The notes under the pieces: model-generated | Databases searched by the model: none | The model's input: only the letters and a program-made list of their open reading frames with translations | Told to the model about the DNA's origin: nothing | Translations under genes and position numbers: made by a program | Shown here: piece by piece, positions 7,464 through 13,635 of the stretch | How positions within the stretch are numbered: the first letter of the stretch is position 1 | Layout: the number at the start of each line of letters is the position of its first letter | NCBI GenBank assembly: GCA_025924275.1 | Contig: JAICEH010000016.1 | Span: 1 to 16,742 of the forward strand | Reading direction: 5' to 3' | Length of the DNA stretch: 16,742 nt | From: Gemmatimonadales bacterium | GTDB lineage: Bacteria > Gemmatimonadota > Gemmatimonadetes > Gemmatimonadales > GWC2-71-9

Positions 7464-8188
7464 GCCCGGATCGCCCTCGACTTCCGACCGTCGACCTCTG
7501 ACCGGGGAGGGGTGGCGGCCGAGGGGCAGAGGTCCGCCAGCACGCACTCCCCGCAGCGCGGCCGGCGCGCGATGCACACCGCTCGCCCGTGCTGGATGAG
7601 CAGGTGGGAGACGAGGGTCCAGTCGGCGCGCGGCACCAGCCGCACGAGCTCCCGCTCGATCTTCACCGCATCGGTCTCGCGGGTGAGCCCGAGCAGCCCG
7701 GCGAGGCGGGTGACGTGGGTGTCCACGGTGATGCCCTCGTCGATCCCGAAGGCATTCCCCAGCACCACGTTCGCGGTCTTCCGGCCGACGCCGGGCAGCC
7801 GGCTGAGCGCCTCCATCGAGGGGGGGACCTTCCCCCCGTGCTCCGCCACCAGCGCCCGGGCCATCCCCACCAGGCTCCGCGCCTTGTTGCGGAAGAACCC
7901 GGTGGACCGGATGACCTCCTCGACCTCGGGCTCACGGGCGGCGGCCAGCGCCTCCGGATCCGGCCATCGGGCGAAGAACCCGGGCGTCACGAGGTTGACG
8001 CGCTGGTCGGTGCACTGCGCCGAGAGGATGGTCGCGACCAGGAGCTGGTAGGCGTCGGCGTGCTCGAGCGCGCAGCGCGCGTCGGGCCAGGCGCGCTTCA
8101 GCCGGTGGAGGATCTCGAGGGTCCGCGCCGTCCGGATGGCCGCCGACTCCCTCGGCCGGCGGGGGGCGGCGGCGGGACGCGGGCTCAC
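7460..8188 (-). CDS. nth: Endonuclease III (DNA glycosylase/AP lyase)
   Basis: This 242-residue enzyme removes oxidised pyrimidines and cleaves abasic sites in base excision repair. The helix-hairpin-helix LPGVGRKTANVVLG carries the catalytic Lys137, and VDTHV carries the catalytic Asp156. Four Cys at 205, 212, 215 and 221 fit the C-x6-C-x2-C-x5-C [4Fe-4S] loop exactly. The GTG start overlaps the polX stop (GTGA), and the stop overlaps the yyaL start (ATGA). There is a basic N-terminal extension of about 20 residues. After the cluster comes a 21-residue tail that is partly encoded by an imperfect 13-base direct repeat at 7477-7503 and looks non-conserved. Confidence 0.96.
   Translation of the reverse strand: MSPRPAAAPRRPRESAAIRTARTLEILHRLKRAWPDARCALEHADAYQLLVATILSAQCTDQRVNLVTPGFFARWPDPEALAAAREPEVEEVIRSTGFFRNKARSLVGMARALVAEHGGKVPPSMEALSRLPGVGRKTANVVLGNAFGIDEGITVDTHVTRLAGLLGLTRETDAVKIERELVRLVPRADWTLVSHLLIQHGRAVCIARRPRCGECVLADLCPSAATPPRSEVDGRKSRAIRA
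7477..7503. repeat. Imperfect 13-bp direct repeat in the nth 3' end
   Basis: TCGACTTCCGACC and TCGACCTCTGACC, separated by one G, differ at two positions. Together they encode most of the last residues of endonuclease III, after the iron-sulphur cluster. The low-complexity character suggests spacer-like DNA that has become coding. Confidence 0.6.
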
Positions 8189-9927
8189 CGGTGCCGCCGG
8201 GCGTGGGCCAGGAATCCGTCCACGTCACGGGTGTTGAGCACGTCCGCCGCCCCGAGCCAGCCCTTCCGCGCCACGTCGACGCCGAACCGCATGTTCCCGA
8301 TGCCCGCGGTGTTGTGGGCGTCGGCCCCGATCGAGACGAAGGCGCCGGCCTCGCGCGCCCGGCGGACCACGCGCCAGTCGAGGTCGAGGCGGTGCGGGTC
8401 GGCGTTGATCTCCAGGGCGACCCCCGTGGCCGCGGCGCGCTCGAAGACCTTCTCGAGGTCGAGCCGGTAGGCCTCGCGGGAGAGGAGGAGGCGCCCGGTG
8501 GGGTGCCCGAGGATGGTGAGCGCGGGATGCCCGAGGGCGCGGAGGATCCGGTCGGTCATCTCGCGCTCGCCGAGGTTGAACCGGCTGTGCACCGAGCCGA
8601 TGACGAAGTCGAGCCGGGCCAGCGTGGCGTCGTCGTAGTCCAGGGCGCCGTCGACGAGGATGTCCGCCTCGACACCCTTGAGCACGCGGAAGCCGTCCAG
8701 CTCGGCGTCGACCGCGTCGATCTCGTCCGCCTGCCGGAGCAGGTCGTCGGGCGAGAGCCCGCCGGCGTACGCCGCCGAGCGGCTGTGGTCGGTGATGCCC
8801 ATCCAGGCATAGCCGGCGTCGCGCACGGCGCGGGCCAGGTCGGCCACCGAGGTGGTCCCGTCGGAATAGGCGGTGTGGCAGTGGAGGAACCCGCGGAGGT
8901 CCCGGGGCTCGAGGAGGCGGGGGAGGGTCCCCGCCGCCGCCGCCGCGACCTCGCCGCTCCCCTCGCGGAGCTCGGGCGGGATGGGGGGGAGCCCGAGCGC
9001 GGCGTACACGGCGGCCTCGTCGGGCGTCGCCACGAACTCGCTGCCGCGCCAGAGCGCGGCCCCGTGGAGGGAGCAACCCCGGGCGGCGGCGTGGGCCGCG
9101 AGCGCCTCGAGGTGGGCGGCGCTGCCGGTGGCCTGGAGCAGCACCGCGCCCGCGTTCCGCGGGGTGGTCACCACCACCTGGGCGGTGTTGCCGCCGGCCA
9201 CGCGCAGGGTCACCTGGCGCTCGTCGCGCCCGGCGAACTCCTGCACCCCGGGGAGGGTGCCGAGCCGGGCGAAGATCTCGTCGGGAGCCGCATCGGCCAC
9301 CAGGACCACCACCACGTCCCGCACGACCTCCATCCGGCGGCGGACGTCGCCGGCGACGATGGCCTCCCGCACGCCGGGCAGGCGCGCCAGCGCCGCGCGC
9401 AGTCCCTCGGCCTCGTCATCGGCGTGATGGAGGAGCCGGAAGGCGCTGGCCCGCCGGAGGAAGGCGATGCTCTTCAGGATGTTCTCGGCGGTGCGGGCGC
9501 CGAAGCGCGGCAGCTCGGCGAGTCGCCCGTCCTGGGCGGCCGCCTCCAGCTCGGGGATGGACTCGATGCCGAGGACCTCGTGGATCTGCCGGATCTTGGC
9601 CACGCCGAGACCGGAGATGGCGAGCATCTCGACGAGGCCCGGCGGAACCTGCTCGCGCAGCTCCTCGAGCAGGGTGGAGCGGCCGGTGTCGGCCACCTCC
9701 TGCACGATCTGGAGGGTGGCCGGGCCGACTCCCTTGGTGGCCGCGAGGATCCCCCCCGCGAGGGCGCCGCGGAGGTCGCCCCCGACCCCGCCGAGCGCCT
9801 TGGCCGCGGTGCGGAAGGCCCGGATGCGGAAGGGGTTCTCCCCCTTGAGCTCGAGGAAGGCGGCGATCTGCTCGAGCACTTGCGCCGCGGTGCGCCCATC
9901 GGTGGCGGGCATCGTCTCGGGCGTCAC
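8185..9927 (-). CDS. polX: PolX-family protein (HhH, degenerate pol beta core, PHP nuclease domain)
   Basis: This 580-residue protein has the full length and domain order of bacterial PolX. An 8-kDa/HhH region comes first (FLELKGENPFRIRAFRTAAK near 24-43; GVGPA and GLGVAKI hairpins). A nucleotidyltransferase core follows (about 160-320, ending GLPPIPPELRE). The C-terminal PHP domain (about 345-580) shows HCHTAYSDG, GITDHS, GVEADIL, GSVHSRFN, GHPTGRL, EINADPHRLDL and IGADAHN. By eye against B. subtilis PolX, the first catalytic Asp is kept (D204), but the second is Val206 and the third is Gln250. The GS motif reads GD. Polymerase activity is therefore doubtful, while PHP 3'-5' exonuclease or AP-endonuclease activity looks intact. 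The GTG start has a good upstream GGGAGG and overlaps the preceding stop; an ATG five codons later is the alternative. Confidence 0.93.
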   Translation of the reverse strand: MTPETMPATDGRTAAQVLEQIAAFLELKGENPFRIRAFRTAAKALGGVGGDLRGALAGGILAATKGVGPATLQIVQEVADTGRSTLLEELREQVPPGLVEMLAISGLGVAKIRQIHEVLGIESIPELEAAAQDGRLAELPRFGARTAENILKSIAFLRRASAFRLLHHADDEAEGLRAALARLPGVREAIVAGDVRRRMEVVRDVVVVLVADAAPDEIFARLGTLPGVQEFAGRDERQVTLRVAGGNTAQVVVTTPRNAGAVLLQATGSAAHLEALAAHAAARGCSLHGAALWRGSEFVATPDEAAVYAALGLPPIPPELREGSGEVAAAAAGTLPRLLEPRDLRGFLHCHTAYSDGTTSVADLARAVRDAGYAWMGITDHSRSAAYAGGLSPDDLLRQADEIDAVDAELDGFRVLKGVEADILVDGALDYDDATLARLDFVIGSVHSRFNLGEREMTDRILRALGHPALTILGHPTGRLLLSREAYRLDLEKVFERAAATGVALEINADPHRLDLDWRVVRRAREAGAFVSIGADAHNTAGIGNMRFGVDVARKGWLGAADVLNTRDVDGFLAHARRHR

Positions 9928-10565
9928 GTCAGGCCTCCCACCCGCCAGGCGAGCTCGAGCAGCTCCTCGGCGCCGGTCAGGGAATGCAGCCCGGCGGCGG
10001 CGCCGCCGGCGAGGGTGGCACTGAAGAGCGGCGTCCCGTCGGGACGCACCAGCTCGGCGGGCCTCGGCCCCTCGACCTCGACCACGGTGAACCCGTCCCG
10101 CCCTGGATGCAACCCGAAGACCCCCAGGGCCCGGAGGCCGGCGCCCGCGGGATGGACGAAGAACCCGTCGAGCGGCTCGGCGGGGAGGCCCGGTCCCAGC
10201 TCGGCCCAGAACTGGCGAGCCGGGAGCTGGACGTAGTGTGCCCCGCCGGGAGCGACGGGCGCGGGCACCGGCACCGGGCCCAGGGCCCGGTCGAGGGTGG
10301 CGTGGTCGGGGGCCGCCACCGGCCGGCCGGCCTGCCAGAAGAGGAAGGCGTGATGGAGGAGGGCCGCGAGCTCGCCGATTCCCTCCCCGAGGCCCTCCCC
10401 GGGACGAAGGTCCCTCAGGATCTCCACCGCTTCGCGCACCAGGAGGAGGGCGTCCCGGTCCAGGGGATCGGTACCGTCGGCATCGAGAGCCGCGGAAAGC
10501 GCGGGGAAGCGGGCCTCCGCGAGGTCGCCGAGGAACAGGTCGAACGGGGTGGGACGGGGGGCCAT
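9924..10565 (-). CDS. Unrecognised 213-residue protein, first gene of the polX-nth-yyaL operon
   Basis: I do not recognise a family. The N-terminal 80 residues look alpha-helical (LFLGDLAEARFPALSAAL, then ELAALLHHAFLFWQAG). A Pro/Ala/Val-rich linker lies near 96-107. The second half looks beta-rich, with HYVQLPARQFWAEL at 110-123, GFFVHPAGAGLRALGVFGL and FTVVEVEGPRPAEL. It ends with a helix (AEELLELAWRVGGL). There is no signal peptide or membrane segment, so it is probably cytoplasmic. Its TGA overlaps the polX GTG start, so it is co-translated with repair genes; a repair-related or regulatory role is inference only. The ATG has no Shine-Dalgarno site, and a TAGCTT lies six bases upstream, which may mean a leaderless transcript. 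Confidence 0.8.
   Translation of the reverse strand: MAPRPTPFDLFLGDLAEARFPALSAALDADGTDPLDRDALLLVREAVEILRDLRPGEGLGEGIGELAALLHHAFLFWQAGRPVAAPDHATLDRALGPVPVPAPVAPGGAHYVQLPARQFWAELGPGLPAEPLDGFFVHPAGAGLRALGVFGLHPGRDGFTVVEVEGPRPAELVRPDGTPLFSATLAGGAAAGLHSLTGAEELLELAWRVGGLT
9934..9939 (-). promoter_or_regulatory. Ribosome binding site that fixes the polX GTG start
   Basis: On the minus strand this reads GGGAGG, six bases before the GTG at 9927. It supports the GTG over the ATG at 9912, which has only a weak GAG nearby. Confidence 0.7.
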
Positions 10566-10571
10566 CGAAGA

Positions 10572-10577
10572 AAGCTA
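10572..10577 (-). promoter_or_regulatory. Candidate -10 element for a leaderless repair-operon transcript
   Basis: The minus strand reads TAGCTT, then six bases, then the ATG at 10565. With usual -10 geometry, transcription would begin at or next to the A of the start codon. The ATG has no Shine-Dalgarno sequence, as expected for a leaderless message. No clear -35 element is present. Confidence 0.35.
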
Positions 10578-10620
10578 ATCGGCCGGCCCCGGGGCACTTC
10601 CCGAGGTCGCTGTGCCACCG

Positions 10621-10626
10621 TAGGTT
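10621..10626 (+). promoter_or_regulatory. Candidate -10 element for the histidine kinase cluster
   Basis: TAGGTT lies about 40 bases before the GTG start. Its TAGNTT form matches the TAGCTT elements found upstream of two other genes in this window. The -35 region (TTCCCG, 17-base spacer) is poor, so confidence is low. Confidence 0.25.
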
Positions 10627-10654
10627 GGGTCGCTTCCCCCCCGACGCCGGCACC

Positions 10655-10660
10655 GGAGGA
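10655..10660 (+). promoter_or_regulatory. Ribosome binding site that fixes the histidine kinase GTG start
   Basis: GGAGGA sits six bases before the GTG at 10667, an ideal spacing. This supports the GTG start of a protein whose first residues lead directly into a transmembrane helix. Confidence 0.75.
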
Positions 10661-10666
10661 TCCTAG

Positions 10667-13225
10667 GTGGAGACCCGCGGCAGCATCGCCACGAAGGTGG
10701 CGCTCATCACGTCCGCCGTCGTCGTCCTCGCCCTCGTGCTGGTGGGCGGACTGGCCATCCGGAGCACCGACCAGGCGCTGGTCCGGCTCCAGCTCGACCA
10801 GGCGACGCGCCGTCTCACCACCAACCTCGCCATCACGGAACGGATCCTCGACGAGCGATTCCCCGGGGCCTGGCGGCTGGCGCCGCCCCCGGCGGGGCCC
10901 ACGTCGGTCGAGATCTACAACGGCAACAGCCCGGACCCGGCCTTCCGGGGGACGGAGCGGGTGGAGCAGGTGCTCTACAAGGGCGAGGACCTGGTCTGGG
11001 GCAACCCCGAGGTGGAGGCGCTGCTGGTGGAGGCCTCGCGGCTCACGGGGACGGAGTTCGCGCTGGCCCAGCGGCTGCCGACCAAGGCGTCCCAGGACCC
11101 CCGGGTGGCGGGCGGCCCGAACGGCCGGGCGCTCCGCCTCGTGGCGACCGCGGTCCGGGGGGACAGTGCGGCGGCCGACCGGGAAGCGGTCTCCACCGTG
11201 ATGCCGGACCTCGACCCCGCCACGGGCGCCCCGGCGGCCGTCGGCCTCGTGCTCGGGGAGGACCGGGAAGTGGTGGGGCAGTCGGTGTCGGTGGGTCGGG
11301 ACAACTGGACGCTCTACCGGCCGCTCCGCGACCCGTCCGGGGCGATCGTGGGCGTGGTCTACGCCGGCACGCCCTTCGCGCCCTTCAAGGAGGCGGCCCG
11401 GGCCGCCACCCGCGAGGTGGCGGAAGGCGTGCTGCCGGCGGTGGCGCTGGTGGCGCTGGGCACCTCGCTCCTCCTGTTCCTCCTGGTGCGCGGCCTGCTC
11501 CGGCCGCTGCGCACCATCCACGGGGCGGTGGCCCGGCTGGGCGAGGGGGAGTGGCCCGAGCCGATCCCGGTGCGCTCCCGGGACGAAGTGGGGGTGCTCG
11601 CCCACGCGTTCAACCGGATGGCGGCGGACATGCGCCAGACCTACGCCACCATCGAGGACAAGGTCCACCAGCGCACCCGCGAGCTGGAGGAGAGCAACGC
11701 GAAGCTGGGGCAGGCGCGCGAGGCGGCCGACGAGGCGAACCGGGCCAAGAGCCGCTTCCTGGCCAACATGAGCCACGAGCTGCGGACGCCGCTCAACGCC
11801 ATCATCGGGTACAGCGAGATGCTGGAGGAGGAGGCCAGCGAGTCGGGCCTCGACGCCCTGGTGCCCGACCTGCGCAAGGTGCACGGGGCGGGCCGGCACC
11901 TGCTCCAGCTGATCAACGACGTGCTCGACCTGTCGAAGATCGAGGCGGGGAGGATGGATCTCTACCTCGAGACCTTCGACGTGCGGCAAATGGTGGACGA
12001 CGTGGTGAACACCATCCAGCCGCTGGTGAGGCAGAAGAGCAACACGCTCGTGGTCGAGTGCCCGCCCGACGCCGGCTCGATGCACGCGGACCTGACCAAG
12101 CTCCGGCAGTCGCTCTTCAACCTGCTCAGCAACGCGTCCAAGTTCACCGAGCAGGGGACGATCACGCTCGAGGTGGTCCGGGAGGAGGTGGATGGCCGCC
12201 CGATGCTCGGGTTCACGGTCCGGGACAGCGGGATCGGGATGACCCCGGCGCAGCTCGAGCGCCTCTTCCAGCCCTTCAGCCAGGCCGACGCCTCGACCAC
12301 GCGGAAGTACGGCGGGACCGGGCTGGGGCTCGCGATCACCAAGCGGTTCATCGAGATGATGGGCGGCGAGGTCACGGTGGACAGCGCCCCGGGTCACGGG
12401 TCGGCGTTCACCCTCCGGCTGCCGACCTCGGTCGAGCAGGCGGCCATCCGGGTGACCGGGGAGCACGTGCGGCAGCGGGTCGGCGCGGGGCTGGTGCTGC
12501 TGGTGGACGACGACCCGACGATGCACGACCTGGTGCGCCGGATCCTCGAGAAGGAGGGGATCCCGGTGATCGGCGCCGGGTCGGGGGAGGAGGGCCTCGC
12601 CATGGCCCGGGAGCTCCATCCCTCGGCGATCATCCTCGACGTGATGATGCCGGGCGGGGACGGGTGGCACGTGCTGCGCGAGCTCAAGAAGGACCCGCCG
12701 CTCGCGGCCATCCCGGTGCTGATGCTCACCGTGGTGGACGACCGGAGCCTGGGCATGGCACTGGGGGCCGCCGAGTACCTCACCAAGCCGGTGGACCGCG
12801 AGCGGCTGATCGAGGTGGTGCGCCGGCTCCGGCACGAGGCCGGCAGCGGCACCGCCCTGGTGGTGGACGACGACCCGGTGGCGCGCCGGCGGCTGGCATC
12901 GCTGCTGGGGCAGGAGGGCTGGAGCGTGCTGGAGGCGGGCGACGGGCGCGAGGCCCTCTCCCGACTGGACGAGGCGACGCCCGACCTGATCCTGCTGGAC
13001 CTGCAGATGCCGGTGCTGGACGGGTTCGGCTTCCTCAACGAGCTGCGCGGCCGCGACGGCGGCGACGCGATCCCGGTCGTGGTGGTGACCGGCCGGGACC
13101 TCACCACCGAGGAGCGGGAGATCCTCGGGCTCAGCGTCCGCCGGATCTTCGACAAGCTGAGCCTCGAGGAGAAGGAGCTCGCGACCGAGCTGCACCGGGT
13201 GCTCGGCATCGCGGGGGAGGGTTGA
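10667..13225 (+). CDS. Membrane hybrid histidine kinase with two receiver domains
   Basis: This 852-residue sensor has TM1 at about 11-31, a periplasmic domain at about 32-252, TM2 at about 253-275, HAMP to about 327, and a coiled coil at about 328-360. The periplasmic part ends IVGVVYAGTPFAPF, which looks like a single-Cache/Cache_3-Cache_2-type sensor. HisKA has MSHELRTPLNAIIGY with phosphoacceptor His370. The ATPase has an N box (N485, N489), a G1 box at D520 (DSGIGM) and a GGTGLGL G2 box at 549-555. Receiver 1 has D658 and K707; receiver 2 has D778 and K830 (DKL rather than KP). It should autophosphorylate in response to an extracytoplasmic cue. There is no HPt domain, so relay out of the receivers needs a partner elsewhere. 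The next response regulator starts two bases after the stop. Confidence 0.95.
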   Translation: METRGSIATKVALITSAVVVLALVLVGGLAIRSTDQALVRLQLDQATRRLTTNLAITERILDERFPGAWRLAPPPAGPTSVEIYNGNSPDPAFRGTERVEQVLYKGEDLVWGNPEVEALLVEASRLTGTEFALAQRLPTKASQDPRVAGGPNGRALRLVATAVRGDSAAADREAVSTVMPDLDPATGAPAAVGLVLGEDREVVGQSVSVGRDNWTLYRPLRDPSGAIVGVVYAGTPFAPFKEAARAATREVAEGVLPAVALVALGTSLLLFLLVRGLLRPLRTIHGAVARLGEGEWPEPIPVRSRDEVGVLAHAFNRMAADMRQTYATIEDKVHQRTRELEESNAKLGQAREAADEANRAKSRFLANMSHELRTPLNAIIGYSEMLEEEASESGLDALVPDLRKVHGAGRHLLQLINDVLDLSKIEAGRMDLYLETFDVRQMVDDVVNTIQPLVRQKSNTLVVECPPDAGSMHADLTKLRQSLFNLLSNASKFTEQGTITLEVVREEVDGRPMLGFTVRDSGIGMTPAQLERLFQPFSQADASTTRKYGGTGLGLAITKRFIEMMGGEVTVDSAPGHGSAFTLRLPTSVEQAAIRVTGEHVRQRVGAGLVLLVDDDPTMHDLVRRILEKEGIPVIGAGSGEEGLAMARELHPSAIILDVMMPGGDGWHVLRELKKDPPLAAIPVLMLTVVDDRSLGMALGAAEYLTKPVDRERLIEVVRRLRHEAGSGTALVVDDDPVARRRLASLLGQEGWSVLEAGDGREALSRLDEATPDLILLDLQMPVLDGFGFLNELRGRDGGDAIPVVVVTGRDLTTEEREILGLSVRRIFDKLSLEEKELATELHRVLGIAGEG

Positions 13226-13227
13226 CG

Positions 13228-13614
13228 ATGCCCAAGATCCTGCTGGTGGAGGACAACGAGCTCAACCGCGACATGCTCTCCCGGCGGTTGGCGCGGCGGG
13301 GATTCGAGGTGGTGCTGGCGGGCGACGGCGCCGAGGGCCTCGAGACCGCCCGCAGCGAGCGCCCCGACCTGGTGGTGATGGACCTGAGCCTGCCGGTGCT
13401 GGACGGCTGGGAGGCGATCCGCCAGCTCCGGGCCGACCCCGCCCTCTCGGCCATCCCGGTGCTGGCGCTGACCGCGCACGCGATGGCGGGCGATCGGGGC
13501 CAGGCGCTCGCCGCCGGAGCCGACGACTACGACACGAAGCCGGTGGACTTCACCCGCCTGATGGGCAAGATCGACGCCCTGCTGGCCGCGCCGCCCCGCG
13601 CGCCCGGCGCCTGA
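13228..13614 (+). CDS. Single-domain response regulator (CheY-like)
   Basis: This 128-residue protein is a lone receiver: an acidic pocket at E8-D9, phosphoacceptor D52 (VVMDLSLPVLDGW), T82 (LALTAHAM) and K104 (DTKPVDF). There is no output domain, so it must act by protein contact or as a phosphate carrier or sink. It starts two bases after the hybrid kinase stop, with GGGGGAGGG upstream, so it is almost certainly co-expressed with that kinase. The LTAHAM pattern resembles DivK/CheY-type stand-alone receivers. A role linking the kinase to the downstream partner-switching proteins is inferred. Confidence 0.95.
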   Translation: MPKILLVEDNELNRDMLSRRLARRGFEVVLAGDGAEGLETARSERPDLVVMDLSLPVLDGWEAIRQLRADPALSAIPVLALTAHAMAGDRGQALAAGADDYDTKPVDFTRLMGKIDALLAAPPRAPGA

Positions 13615-13635
13615 CCGCCAACGCCGAACGGACCG

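Larger units (their letters stand above)
10566..10666. other. Divergent intergenic region between the repair operon and the signalling cluster
   Basis: This 101-base region must supply both directions. On the minus side it contains the TAGCTT described separately. On the plus side there is TAGGTT at 10621-10626, with TTCCCG 17 bases further upstream as a poor -35. A G+C palindrome (GCCCCGGGGC) lies near 10586-10595. Nothing else is recognisable. Confidence 0.5.

Noticed and set aside
4968..8051. A 1027-codon open frame on the plus strand
   Set aside because: It is opposite the cyclophilin, yyaL and nth genes, all unmistakable by motif. It has no recognisable domain and a shadow-type composition.
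8191..10236. A 681-codon open frame on the plus strand
   Set aside because: It runs antisense to polX and the unknown operon-leading gene, with no motif or ribosome binding site supporting it.
10586..10595. GCCCCGGGGC palindrome in the divergent spacer as an operator
   Set aside because: Short G+C palindromes are expected by chance at this base composition, and nothing links it to a regulator.
9928..10653. Extending PolX upstream of 9927
   Set aside because: The extra residues are an out-of-frame reading of the unknown gene. The family N-terminus, a GGGAGG site and the GTGA overlap all support 9927.
10415..13195. A 926-codon open frame on the minus strand
   Set aside because: It is antisense to the hybrid histidine kinase, whose domains are complete. 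The His/Arg/Pro-rich translation is a frame shadow.
11551..13614. Extending the response regulator upstream in frame to 11551
   Set aside because: The extension would read out of frame through the kinase gene. The ATG at 13228 with GGGGGAGGG upstream begins a complete receiver domain.
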